Virus record (IMG/VR): IMGVR_UViG_3300035698_005741
Span: 1-36,282 of that record
Length of the DNA: 36,282 nt
Reading direction: 5' to 3' (one strand)
Source of the DNA: a virus
In this document: positions 16,926 to 24,514 of the stretch, one piece after another
Layout of the letters: each line of letters starts with the position of its first letter
How positions within the stretch are numbered: the stretch's first letter is position 1
Notes under the pieces: generated by a model
What the model was told of the DNA's origin: nothing
Seen by the model: the letters and a program-made list of their open reading frames with translations, nothing else
Database searches by the model: none
Translations under genes and position numbers: made by a program

Positions 16926-17556
16926 TTACAACCGCCCCCGCTAGATCATTGACCAGAGATAACATCTTATCCCGTTGGCCTTCGTCCTCTTTTATCCTAC
17001 GGAGATTGTCCGTGTTCTCTGACGCATTGGGGTCTAGTGCAGCCGCGCCTGCCGAGTTAGCTATTTTACCCGTAACTTTACCTAAGCTTTCGAGTATCTT
17101 GTGTGTAGCTTCAACCTCTTTAACCGTGCTAGGCATGAGTTTATCCATAGTGATCTCATGCTTAACATCAACGCCTAACCGGAGCTTCTGTAGCCGTAGC
17201 AGCCGGTTTAATTCGATCTCAACATCGACGTTGGGCTTGTTCGCGTCAACGAGGCTATCAATGGACTTACTGGTGTCCTTAAGCATAGACGCATTCAAAC
17301 GCTTGTAGGTGTATATGTATCCTACGAAGGTTTTCTCCGTTACCGAGTGCAGCCAGCCCGACCGGGCAAACCATGAGGCAATTTCAGGTACCGTTATCCC
17401 TTCGCGTAGCGCACCTATCAGCGTGTCAAAACGCGGGTGCGCATTAATGTAGTTAACATGCGAATTCTCAACCCTTTCAGATTGAGACAATTCTGCTGGA
17501 CGTGCTGCCGCCCCCACTTTAACTCTGCGGAGGCGGCGTCTTTTGGCCTTAGCCAT
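16894..17556 (-). CDS. Probable terminase small subunit
   Basis: A 220-residue protein starting at ATG 17556 (MAKAKRRRLRRVK). A TTG at 17577 is rejected as the start. It has a basic leader, then a helix-turn-helix-like segment (GALREGITVPEIASWFARSGW), a central helical region suited to oligomerisation, and a C-terminal acidic helix. Position directly upstream of and overlapping the large subunit supports the call. No sequence signature is decisive. Confidence 0.6.
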   Translation of the reverse strand: MAKAKRRRLRRVKVGAAARPAELSQSERVENSHVNYINAHPRFDTLIGALREGITVPEIASWFARSGWLHSVTEKTFVGYIYTYKRLNASMLKDTSKSIDSLVDANKPNVDVEIELNRLLRLQKLRLGVDVKHEITMDKLMPSTVKEVEATHKILESLGKVTGKIANSAGAAALDPNASENTDNLRRIKEDEGQRDKMLSLVNDLAGAVVNAGQKATTTA

Positions 17557-18130
17557 CTGTGAGCTTATCTTCCGCAAGCTTCATGCCCGCCGTGATCTCA
17601 CCAGCGGTCACCTTAACACCAAGCTGCGTCTCCACCCACTTATCGCGGAGACGGCCCGCCCTTGTAGTGGCTATAAGCCCTTTGAATCCACGGGCGGTGG
17701 GTACGAGAGCCGCGATCCGTTCGATTATTGGAGCAGCGACGAGGGTATCTGAAACGCCTCCTGTATCTCCCGCTGCAACGGGGCCTGCGAGACCCTCGCT
17801 GCCATCGCCGATGTCGTCGGTGGGATTGTGATCATCTTCCACTTCACCGGCTTCGGATTCTTCAGCATCTTGCGCGGCAAGTTTAAGCGCCTCATAGGCT
17901 TCGACCTCTTCGGGGGTGGACTCGACCGGCAGGATTTCACCCGGGGTAAAGAAGATATCTGCGATGTTGGCGTCCTGTTTGATCATCGAGATACGCTTGT
18001 AGACCTCATCTGTGGAGGACGCGCCGAATATCAACGGCTGTACTTCCCTGTTGGAGAGGTGCAGCGCGAGGGAATAAACCGGTTCATCCTTACCGGGTGC
18101 GTAGTGTTCCTTAACTTCGAAACTGGTCAT
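17549..18130 (-). CDS. Unknown protein, 193 aa, between ParB-like and terminase genes
   Basis: ATG 18130 overlaps the ParB-like stop as ATGA, so the two are translationally coupled. The N-terminal 65 residues look folded (beta strands, then DEVYKRISMIKQDANIADIFF). An acidic, disordered middle (EESEAGEVEDDHNPTDD) and a C-terminal helical part follow. No family recognised. It could be a partner of ParB or terminase. Confidence 0.75.
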   Translation of the reverse strand: MTSFEVKEHYAPGKDEPVYSLALHLSNREVQPLIFGASSTDEVYKRISMIKQDANIADIFFTPGEILPVESTPEEVEAYEALKLAAQDAEESEAGEVEDDHNPTDDIGDGSEGLAGPVAAGDTGGVSDTLVAAPIIERIAALVPTARGFKGLIATTRAGRLRDKWVETQLGVKVTAGEITAGMKLAEDKLTDG

Positions 18131-18957
18131 TTTAGTTTCTTCCTTTTGGGTTTGGCTTTCTGTACTCCGACTACGCGGCTGGACAGTAGTTCCTGAAATA
18201 CATCGTTAGCATCGAGTCCGTGGTTCTCTATGTCTGCTTCCATATCTTTTAGCAGAGTGTGGACCTGTTTGTCCACTTTAAAGTAATGGTGCGACTTACC
18301 GCCTAGAGAGAAAACCATGAAATTACTGTTTAACTTCGATCCCTCTTCCTTGAATAGTTTGTTGATGATACCGGAGAGATCATCGACGCTTTTGACTTCC
18401 TCCTTCATTTGCTCCATCTGCCGCTTCTTTGCGGGGGGCAGACTATCCGCTATGCTTTTGTATACTTTGGCAAAGCCGTCCTTTTTGGTAAAGCCAAGCT
18501 GTATTTTAAGTACCTCCCGGTCGAGACCCTTTCTAACAAGTTCGTCGTATAGCTTCGTGAACTTCTCGGGGTTTAGCTGACCGCGAAGATGGTTGCGGCG
18601 AACGAGGGCGATCTGTCGGGCGGTTTCGTCCCACCCTTCCTTGATAATACAGGGTATCTCCCGTATTCCAGCGACCTTGCAGGCTTTCATACGGTGGTGA
18701 CCCGACACCATGACGTACTGACCGGTCTGGGCTTCCCCGTCGTCGTCGTACACAGGCATAACAAGGCACGGTTCATCGAACCCCTCGTTCTGTATACCCT
18801 CAACCAATTGGTCAAAAGTAGTGTCGTCCATCTCTTGAGGGTTTTCCTCGGAGGAAACGATGTTGTCTACCGGTATATCGAATACCTTGAGTTTGCTTGT
18901 CCGCAGCTTTGCAGACGTGTGCAACCTCTTTTTACTCTTTCGTTTTTTTACCGCCAC
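18127..18957 (-). CDS. ParB-like DNA-binding protein
   Basis: A 276-residue protein from GTG 18957, eight bases after AGGAG. After a basic leader it has the ParB N-terminal domain: box I-like ENPQEMDDTTFDQLVEGI (residues 38-55), the nucleotide-binding box SGHHRMKACKVAGIREIPC (85-103, GERRxxA-like with the Arg kept), and ALVRRNHLRGQLNPEKF (117-133, like the 'ALIENiqR.dLnp.E' box). A helix-turn-helix follows (about 140-172). No ParA gene is visible. A palindrome copy lies in codons 12-16. It overlaps the glycosyltransferase by 26 bases. ParB proteins bind 16-bp parS palindromes and slide as CTP clamps. Confidence 0.82.
   Translation of the reverse strand: MAVKKRKSKKRLHTSAKLRTSKLKVFDIPVDNIVSSEENPQEMDDTTFDQLVEGIQNEGFDEPCLVMPVYDDDGEAQTGQYVMVSGHHRMKACKVAGIREIPCIIKEGWDETARQIALVRRNHLRGQLNPEKFTKLYDELVRKGLDREVLKIQLGFTKKDGFAKVYKSIADSLPPAKKRQMEQMKEEVKSVDDLSGIINKLFKEEGSKLNSNFMVFSLGGKSHHYFKVDKQVHTLLKDMEADIENHGLDANDVFQELLSSRVVGVQKAKPKRKKLK
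18909..18924. promoter_or_regulatory. Dispersed palindrome, copy 7, inside the ParB-like gene
   Basis: TTGCAGACGTGTGCAA, 33-48 bases into the gene, read as RLHTSA. Its position would allow autoregulation if ParB is the binder. Confidence 0.85.
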
Positions 18958-20485
18958 GTTTCAGTCTCCTGCGTTTAGGCTTACGATTGTCGTAGATATC
19001 CCTACGGACAAAATACGGAATAGGTTTATCGCATGGATCAACGTACCCGACAATATGCATGGCATGATGGATAGAACTAATGCCATAGGTGAAGGTGGTG
19101 CGTATACTCATATCACCGATACTTACGCCCATCCATCCGCTCTCGCGTAGGTAGGTGACCACATCGCTAAATTCGTAGGACTCCCCCTTTAGATCGCGCA
19201 AGAGGTCGATAACCCCTTTACTGGTTTTAAAGCGGTTAACGTGGTCGCGGGCTTCATGCTCGATAACATCAGATAACTTCGCGATGTTATCAGGTGCGTT
19301 GTATAGCTCCCGGATACGGGGTCTCCAATCGGCGACCATATCCCGAGCTTCCTGCTTATGCTCCTTGATCCATTTTAACGTAGTGAGTAAGTCCACTTTG
19401 TCTTTTGGCTTGATTACGAACGGGTAGTCGGGAAAGAACGTTCTTTGGTAGTCGGAGACGGGCATTATGCCCGGTATACCGAGGTATAGGGCTTCAAAGA
19501 TACCCGTTGGGTGGTCGAGGTGGCTAACCGGTACTATGAAGGCGTGGAAGCGCTTGAGCATGGTTAGGAAGTTCTTTCGCGGGTTGTTCTCGATTACCCG
19601 GAACTGCCGTCCGACGTTGTTCTTTATGTCGAACCCAATGTTCGTAAGCTTGGCTCTCATAGGGCCGGACAACGCGCCCGAAAGACTTATCGTGAGAGAT
19701 ACATCCGACTGACCCATTTTGTACAGGTAATCAAACCACGGGATATACTCCATGTAAGAAACGCCAAAGAGCCGTCCGATTGATATAACATTAAAGCCGT
19801 CCTCGGCTTTCCATCTGTCATCGTCAACGTATTTGTCGAGTTCATCGCACTCTACTCCCGCAGGTATGATTGACGTGTCCTTTACCCAGTTCTGGACGAC
19901 CGAGGTACGGTAGTACGTCTGCATCTCTTTCGTTACTTCCTCCCGGTTGTGGTCAGAGAGGAACACGGTGTTATCCGAGCCTAGGTAACCCTGACACTGC
20001 ATCATCCAATAGGCTTTACTGGAATGCTGGCGCTCCCGGGTTTGTGGGAATTCTTCGATGGTCACTACCGGTAGTCCGTAAGACTTATCGGTGTAGTTCT
20101 TGTCGTTGTCGTGAAACCGTGGCGGCTCCAGTAGCCGTTTGAGGTAAAGGGCTATGGAAGTGCGGGACGTACACAGCACATCGATATGGTACTTGCCCGC
20201 CATGCGATTAAACAGATTGAAGAATTCGTCCGTAACTAGCCCGTCAATAAGGAACTGATCCTGAATAGCGCTGGTGCGAATGATACCTACGTTGGGGTTA
20301 TTCTCTATGTCATTTGGCGTGTACTTAGCGTCGGGTACGCACCAATACACGAAGTGTCCCCGTCGCGTTAGCTCGCGCACAAGGGACACATACTTATGGT
20401 ATGTTGAGGAGCTTGAGAGGTTGGCTATCTGCACGTAGATAGGGTCAATCAAGATGCGAAGTTTTGGCCTATAAATATCTGGCAT
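18932..20485 (-). CDS. Glycosyltransferase, GT-B fold (GT4-like)
   Basis: A 517-residue protein from ATG 20485. The C-terminal Rossmann half has the family features: FNVISIGRLFG at the domain start and HLDHPTGIFEALYLGIPGIM, equivalent to the GT4 E(x)7E donor-binding motif. The N-terminal half begins with LRILIDPIYVQIANLSSSSTY. About 120 extra residues end in a basic tail (RRRLKRGGKKTKE). It may glycosylate modified phage DNA, a virion protein or a host surface. The site between SLOG and ParB-like genes gives no direct clue. No ribosome site is seen, because the palindrome sits there. Confidence 0.8.
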   Translation of the reverse strand: MPDIYRPKLRILIDPIYVQIANLSSSSTYHKYVSLVRELTRRGHFVYWCVPDAKYTPNDIENNPNVGIIRTSAIQDQFLIDGLVTDEFFNLFNRMAGKYHIDVLCTSRTSIALYLKRLLEPPRFHDNDKNYTDKSYGLPVVTIEEFPQTRERQHSSKAYWMMQCQGYLGSDNTVFLSDHNREEVTKEMQTYYRTSVVQNWVKDTSIIPAGVECDELDKYVDDDRWKAEDGFNVISIGRLFGVSYMEYIPWFDYLYKMGQSDVSLTISLSGALSGPMRAKLTNIGFDIKNNVGRQFRVIENNPRKNFLTMLKRFHAFIVPVSHLDHPTGIFEALYLGIPGIMPVSDYQRTFFPDYPFVIKPKDKVDLLTTLKWIKEHKQEARDMVADWRPRIRELYNAPDNIAKLSDVIEHEARDHVNRFKTSKGVIDLLRDLKGESYEFSDVVTYLRESGWMGVSIGDMSIRTTFTYGISSIHHAMHIVGYVDPCDKPIPYFVRRDIYDNRKPKRRRLKRGGKKTKE

Positions 20486-20489
20486 GAAT

Positions 20490-20505
20490 TTGCAAACGTG
20501 TGCAA
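20490..20505. promoter_or_regulatory. Dispersed palindrome, copy 8
   Basis: TTGCAAACGTGTGCAA, four bases upstream of the glycosyltransferase ATG, in the place of the Shine-Dalgarno site. Any bound protein would block both transcription and start-region access. Confidence 0.88.
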
Positions 20506-20506
20506 G

Positions 20507-20866
20507 TCAGCGAACGGGAATGACGGTAGCTTCTTTGCCGTTCTTGACGGCAGTAGTAAGCGTACCAACAGTTGCTTGCAGATTTCCGTCCCAGAATACG
20601 ATAAGGGCATCAACCTTGCTCACTATGTCAGCGTTCCGCATAACAAATGCTTCCGCCGCGCCATAGAGTTGCAGGTTGGGTCTGACTATTTCAAATTCAA
20701 GGTCGGTGTCGGTGGCGAACCGCTCGGCCAGTATTTCGACTCCCTTGGACCCGCCCGAGACCATCTTGGTCATATCGGTGAAGGTGCCTAAGCGTTCGGC
20801 TATATAGCCGTAGTCGTCATACTCCTTATTCTTGTAGTCCCGGAGGCCGATAACTCCGTATATCAT
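20507..20866 (-). CDS. SLOG-superfamily protein (YspA/DprA-like), 119 aa
   Basis: Starts at ATG 20866 with AGGGA upstream. The Rossmann-like pattern of the SLOG superfamily is visible: IYGVIGLRDY at the first strand, the nucleotide-binding VSGGSKGVEILAERFA (residues 36-51), and a later DALIVFWDG. A conserved NADIV/R-type helix follows. Members bind nucleotides or nucleotide-derived ligands. A second, distinct SLOG gene lies at 25.1-25.5 kb. Confidence 0.75.
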   Translation of the reverse strand: MIYGVIGLRDYKNKEYDDYGYIAERLGTFTDMTKMVSGGSKGVEILAERFATDTDLEFEIVRPNLQLYGAAEAFVMRNADIVSKVDALIVFWDGNLQATVGTLTTAVKNGKEATVIPVR

Positions 20867-20895
20867 GGATAAAATCCCTAAGTATTATGTGATTA

Positions 20896-21381
20896 CTAAT
20901 CAGGGATAATATAGAAGTCCGCATCTATAGTCAATGCTGAAGTATCTTCCAGCCCTTCATCGCGTAACGGTACATGTACATTTACTGCTTTAGTGAATAC
21001 CGTTACGGGTGCGCCTTCGGTAGCCCCGGGGAGTTGCCCGTGCAGCTTACTGCTTATGGAATACTGCCCGTGAATGTTTCGGCTAACAGTAATCTCTACC
21101 TCAAGACTATCCCGCCCGATACCTTTAGTGGCGGGGCCATCCTCGGCGTAATACTTACGGTTCCCGATGTTTCCTTCGAACCGAACAAGCCCCTCGCGTA
21201 CGAGGTCCGAGACACGTTGATGGTTTATCCCTGTTCCATTGGTTATGTCCGGCATCGTATACCCGGGGTGGGTAAGGATAAAGTTATAGGCCGTACAGGT
21301 TGAGCGCCCGGGCTGTAACATAGGGTGGGATCGGTTTAGTCTTGCTTCGGAGGCTACTGCCGCCCGCTTACGTATAGACAT
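20896..21381 (-). CDS. Winged helix-turn-helix DNA-binding protein, 161 aa
   Basis: Starts at ATG 21381 (MSIRKRAAVASEARLN). Residues about 30-78 form a winged helix: TAYNFILTHPGYTMPDITNG, then GINHQRVSDLVREGLV as recognition helix, and a wing ending NRKYYA. The C-terminal half looks beta-rich and may bind a ligand or partner. It is one of two plausible phage-encoded binders of the dispersed palindromes. Confidence 0.68.
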   Translation of the reverse strand: MSIRKRAAVASEARLNRSHPMLQPGRSTCTAYNFILTHPGYTMPDITNGTGINHQRVSDLVREGLVRFEGNIGNRKYYAEDGPATKGIGRDSLEVEITVSRNIHGQYSISSKLHGQLPGATEGAPVTVFTKAVNVHVPLRDEGLEDTSALTIDADFYIIPD

Positions 21382-21398
21382 ATATTTAGTCCCTAGGG

Positions 21399-22025
21399 TT
21401 ACGTATTCTTCGCGGCATCGTATTTCTGTAGTACGCCGACTACATCCGCAGGAGTATAGGACTTCGGTTTGATAACCTTACCCGACTCGTTGTACGTAAT
21501 AGCGCCGCAGTCACACGGCCCCGCAGGGTGTTCATCTGTGGCGTAGACCCCGCACCGACCATCATGGTCCCCGTCCATCTTTGTCATGTTCGAAGCGTGG
21601 ACTTCATCGAATACCAGATCAAGCGGGATATCATATAAATCAGCGACGCCACGCGTCACGATTTCCAAGTGGACGAGGGCGGGTCCAAGGGCGGCGTCAC
21701 TTTCATCGCGGTTGAGAACTCTGATAACATTTTCGAGAGCCGCGCCGATTGCTGCCCTAACTCCTCTAGCGATATGCTCGTCGCATTCAAGGCCAAATGT
21801 AACCGCCGTACCCGCTCCGACATAGAGGAGGTCGGCGCATCCGTCCGCAATTTCAACACGATCATTGTTTAAGGCTCCACTTACCAGTTCCCCGGCTTCT
21901 TCGCTGATAAGTTCCCGGCGAAGTTTGCGATGGTCGTGATCACGCTCGCCCTCATATCCAAGGGGCTTGGTTGGTGATCCGAACTGAATATGAAAAGTAC
22001 GTACCGCGATTTCTTCCGGGCGCAT
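21399..22025 (-). CDS. MazG/PRA-PH-like nucleotide pyrophosphohydrolase
   Basis: A 208-residue protein. ATG 22025 is chosen because GGAGG lies seven bases upstream; a longer frame to 22115 lacks one. Residues 8-75 match all-alpha NTP pyrophosphohydrolases: RTFHIQFG, metal ligands in LISEEAGEL (Glu42, 43, 46) and EIADGCADLLY (Asp61, Asp65). Residues near PLDLVFDEVHASNMTKM are typical of this phage branch. It may clear dNTPs or alarmones. A cysteine cluster (CGVYA...CDCG) is present near the end. Confidence 0.8.
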   Translation of the reverse strand: MRPEEIAVRTFHIQFGSPTKPLGYEGERDHDHRKLRRELISEEAGELVSGALNNDRVEIADGCADLLYVGAGTAVTFGLECDEHIARGVRAAIGAALENVIRVLNRDESDAALGPALVHLEIVTRGVADLYDIPLDLVFDEVHASNMTKMDGDHDGRCGVYATDEHPAGPCDCGAITYNESGKVIKPKSYTPADVVGVLQKYDAAKNT

Positions 22026-22225
22026 TAATTGGCCTCCACTTTGGCTAATTCTTTGAGGGCTTTGTCTGCCATGAAATAGGCGTCCTTGGTAGCGGCACAG
22101 GCGGGGTGCTTGCATATGTCGTCATGACCACAGGTATTGCCCTTGGTGGCGCTCTTAATGCCCCGTAGGGTGGTCATAACGACCCCGAATGACTCCATAG
22201 GCATAGTAATCTTGTTAGCTGGCAT
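22025..22225 (-). CDS. Small protein of unknown function, 66 aa
   Basis: Start placed at ATG 22225 (MPANKITMPMES), five bases after GGAGG. It overlaps the MazG-like gene as TAATG. Contains CGHDDICKHPAC, a possible zinc knuckle, then an Ala/Lys-rich helix. Confidence 0.65.
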   Translation of the reverse strand: MPANKITMPMESFGVVMTTLRGIKSATKGNTCGHDDICKHPACAATKDAYFMADKALKELAKVEAN

Positions 22226-22511
22226 CGATTCCTCCGAAGGTTTCATTATAGGCATCCACCACGTCTTGAACCTCCGTGAATTGCTTTACGGAGTCTTCGT
22301 CCTCTGAGATGGGGGATATGTCTAGTAGGAAAACGCGCTCGACCTTATCGCCGCCGACAATGCCGGAAACCATAAGGCCGAGGTGTGCAATGCTCTCACA
22401 ATTCGAGATTTGCATAAAAGTGTTATCATCGCCATCGACTAACAACTGTGCGGTATACTCCGCGTACCGTACATCGCTATCCGTTAACGGTCTCTTTGAA
22501 CTGTCGGGCAT
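22215..22511 (-). CDS. Unknown protein, 98 aa
   Basis: ATG 22511 (MPDSSKRPLTDSDV) to a stop at 22215, overlapping genes on both sides. Acidic; residues 60-98 are rich in Asp and Glu. No family recognised. Palindrome copy 9 lies 13 bases upstream. Confidence 0.65.
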   Translation of the reverse strand: MPDSSKRPLTDSDVRYAEYTAQLLVDGDDNTFMQISNCESIAHLGLMVSGIVGGDKVERVFLLDISPISEDEDSVKQFTEVQDVVDAYNETFGGIDAS

Positions 22512-22644
22512 TATCGTTGGCCTTTGCAGACGTGTGCAAATCCTCTGAGTGTACCGTGCCGCAGTTGTGGCACTTGAAGTACGCGACCAAGGCTACTTCC
22601 GAGACGGGCCAGTTTGCTTCCGAGCAAGTGGGGCAGGGTATCAT
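22477..22644 (-). CDS. Zinc-ribbon protein, 55 aa
   Basis: ATG 22644 with GGAGG seven bases upstream. The protein is MIPCPTCSEANWP, then YFKCHNCGTVHSEDL, two CxxC knuckles forming a zinc ribbon. It ends in a helix. It overlaps the next gene by 35 bases. Palindrome copy 9 is in its C-terminal part, read as DLHTSA. A 65-residue frame at 22511-22708 overlaps it but lacks a ribosome site. A short hairpin (GCGGC/GCCGC) precedes the ribosome site. Confidence 0.75.
   Translation of the reverse strand: MIPCPTCSEANWPVSEVALVAYFKCHNCGTVHSEDLHTSAKANDNARQFKETVNG
22524..22539. promoter_or_regulatory. Dispersed palindrome, copy 9
   Basis: TTGCAGACGTGTGCAA, inside the zinc-ribbon gene and just upstream of the 98-residue gene. 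Confidence 0.85.
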
Positions 22645-22712
22645 TTTTACCTCCTGCGGCTACGTGGTGCCGCGTTTGACGAGGTAGCATTATCGTATAT
22701 AGGTACATAGGA

Positions 22713-23129
22713 TTAAAGCTTTTTGTTACTTACATTATGCGCAGTTTGGGCTTTCTTGCCAAGAATACCGAAAAGCCGTTGTAAAACAATCTCGTAGTGG
22801 CAGTTATGCCCTTGATGGTTTCCATATTTCTTAATAAAAGGGCCGACAAGTGTAAGTAATACGTGGGCCTCGTAAGGATCGAACGCCTCGTACAAAGCAC
22901 TGTCCCGCGCTTCACTGCATTTCCCTGTAGACCAGCCCGCCATCCACGAGTAATACAGTGGGCTAAACTTACCCTCTGGCTCTGCTTCAGGCATATAGGG
23001 GTTATCAAAGGCAGTAACGCCATTCAAGTAATCCCGTACCCCTTCCTCATACGCTGAGTCACATTCCTCAGTGCTTAACTGCTCGATAGCCGCAACAGAG
23101 GACCGAATGCTATCGAGGGGACTAACCAT
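22713..23129 (-). CDS. RMF-like domain protein, 138 aa
   Basis: ATG 23129 overlaps the upstream stop as TAATG. Residues 25-67 follow the ribosome modulation factor pattern: AYEEGVRDYLNG, NPY (43-45) and SWMAGW (61-66), with Tyr27, Gly30, Trp62 and Gly65-Trp66 conserved. RMF-type domains bind ribosomes and dimerise them in resting cells. In phages they are short modules of unclear role. The C-terminal 70 residues add a helical region of unknown function. Confidence 0.65.
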   Translation of the reverse strand: MVSPLDSIRSSVAAIEQLSTEECDSAYEEGVRDYLNGVTAFDNPYMPEAEPEGKFSPLYYSWMAGWSTGKCSEARDSALYEAFDPYEAHVLLTLVGPFIKKYGNHQGHNCHYEIVLQRLFGILGKKAQTAHNVSNKKL

Positions 23130-23710
23130 TAGCCGATAGCCGTGAAGTACTGGTTATACGCGGTGGACTGATCCGAGAATGGGCCGACGATCTTATCAGC
23201 TTCCTCTATACCCCGGTGATACCAGCCGTCCTCCCGCTCAAAGACGGGTAGCTGAATCTCCCGCCTTAAAGTAGCGCCGTCCGGGAATAACTCCCTATCC
23301 CAGAACTCCCGGTAGTCCGTATCCGGGCTGAATTCCTGCTTAAGCATGCGGTCTATAAGTTGTTGAAGGCGCTGGAAAGCCCCGAAATCATCCTTGGCTA
23401 TAAACTGATACCCGTGGTTCATGGGGGTTAGCATACGTAAGGCTATGTCCTCCATTACGACCGAGGTAGATACACCTACGGTCGTATGGTTTAGCGCCCA
23501 TACCTGTATCTCGTGGGTGGCTCCATTGAGATATATGTTAGGGGGTGGCATATCTGGGGATAGTTCCTCAGTTAGGTTAATCAGTATAATGACATATTGA
23601 TCCCATAGCATGTGCGCCCCGGGTGCGTTCACTAACCAAGTTACTCCCCACGAATTCGTGGGGGTAGATTGGTTTTCAATGTGTATTGCTGTCCAAGGTA
23701 ATGTGTTCAT
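23129..23710 (-). CDS. Unknown protein, 193 aa
   Basis: Start at ATG 23710 (MNTLPWTAIHIENQ), with AGGGA upstream. A TTG at 23737 inside the palindrome is rejected. The sequence has several Trp residues (GVTWLVNAPGAHMLWDQYV) and YREFWDRELFPDGATLRREI. Looks globular; family not recognised. A palindrome copy and a strong upstream terminator suggest it heads a transcription unit. Confidence 0.72.
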   Translation of the reverse strand: MNTLPWTAIHIENQSTPTNSWGVTWLVNAPGAHMLWDQYVIILINLTEELSPDMPPPNIYLNGATHEIQVWALNHTTVGVSTSVVMEDIALRMLTPMNHGYQFIAKDDFGAFQRLQQLIDRMLKQEFSPDTDYREFWDRELFPDGATLRREIQLPVFEREDGWYHRGIEEADKIVGPFSDQSTAYNQYFTAIG

Positions 23711-23721
23711 GTGTTCCCTAT

Positions 23722-23737
23722 TTGCAAACGTTTGCAA
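23722..23737. promoter_or_regulatory. Dispersed palindrome, copy 10
   Basis: TTGCAAACGTTTGCAA, perfect, 12 bases upstream of the 193-residue gene. It is preceded on the minus strand by CAATAAT, as copy 12 is. Confidence 0.9.
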
Positions 23738-23784
23738 TTATTGAAATTAACGGGCGGCGGAATGCCCAATATCTTCCGCCGCCC
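23738..23784 (-). terminator. Strong hairpin terminator
   Basis: GGGCGGCGGAA (23752-23762) pairs perfectly with TTCCGCCGCCC (23774-23784), an 11-bp stem. On the minus strand it is followed by GTTAATTTCAATAATT, a weak T-rich tract. It separates the 23.9 kb genes from the 23.7 kb gene. Confidence 0.65.
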
Positions 23785-23872
23785 TAAGCGCTAGGCCCAT
23801 GCAAACAAGCCGCGCTAACCGAGGGAGTCTAGCAAGTGCTACCGACCCGCCCGGTATATATAATATAGTCGG

Positions 23873-24103
23873 TTAGACTGGGTTACGCAAGACGAAGAGT
23901 TCAGCCTCGAAACGCTCTGTCATGTGCTGTTCATGGATGATAAGTAATTCTGATACTTTGGTGGCGTTAAGTCCCTCTGAAAAGCTTGGCTTAAACATAA
24001 CAAAGTCTCCACCAGAGTCGGCGATAAGTTCAAGCCCATCCAAGAAGTCAAATAGGGTTTCGGATATCTCTACCCGCTTGCCGTTGGCCGATATGTATTT
24101 CAT
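23873..24103 (-). CDS. Unknown acidic protein, 76 aa
   Basis: ATG 24103 (MKYISANGKRVEISETLFDF) overlaps the upstream stop as ATGA. Small and acidic; no motif recognised. It is the last gene before the strong hairpin, with an AT-rich stretch (TATATATAATATA) just beyond its stop. Confidence 0.65.
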   Translation of the reverse strand: MKYISANGKRVEISETLFDFLDGLELIADSGGDFVMFKPSFSEGLNATKVSELLIIHEQHMTERFEAELFVLRNPV

Positions 24104-24480
24104 TTACCACACTTTACATTTGCTCGTTTAAGTCTCTTATTCTTGACGACGCAACGCCGAATTGTGTCTTCGTTTATAGCATCACGAAGTTCGTCAATAC
24201 GTCTTTCGTCGCCCGCTGTGCGGTTACGCCGTGATTCTAACTCTCTAAGCTCACGGCGGTTGTTACTAATTTCCTTGCGTAACAGTTGCAGTGTGTTAGA
24301 CGCTATCTGATCGATGGGTTCTCCGGTGATACCCGCGACGTGTTCGGTCACGTATGTCCGGGAGGCCGGGACCGGTAAACCTATGTCAGTCCAATTGCTG
24401 CTGAACGCAGCCAAAAGACCTACGGTGGCGACTACAGATAAAGCCATTTTCTTGTACCTCTTAAGTTCAGCTAACTTCAT
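24100..24480 (-). CDS. Membrane-anchored coiled-coil protein, 126 aa
   Basis: ATG 24480 with GGAG upstream. Residues 12-30 (MALSVVATVGLLAAFSS) form one membrane segment or uncleaved signal anchor after a basic N-terminus. The rest is periplasmic in topology, with a coiled coil (NNRRELRELESRRNRT...DERRIDELRDAI) and two C-terminal cysteines. This looks like a Rz/i-spanin, but no endolysin or holin neighbours confirm it. Confidence 0.6.
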   Translation of the reverse strand: MKLAELKRYKKMALSVVATVGLLAAFSSNWTDIGLPVPASRTYVTEHVAGITGEPIDQIASNTLQLLRKEISNNRRELRELESRRNRTAGDERRIDELRDAINEDTIRRCVVKNKRLKRANVKCGK

Positions 24481-24514
24481 AGTGGTTCTCCATGAATGAG
24501 GACTACACTATAGT

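Noticed and set aside
22511-22708. Minus-strand frame of 65 codons
   Set aside because: No ribosome site. A zinc-ribbon protein with GGAGG occupies the same DNA in another frame.
23821-23872. AT-rich TATATATAATATA as a plus-strand promoter
   Set aside because: It has a TATAAT, but no fitting -35 box and no plus-strand gene downstream.
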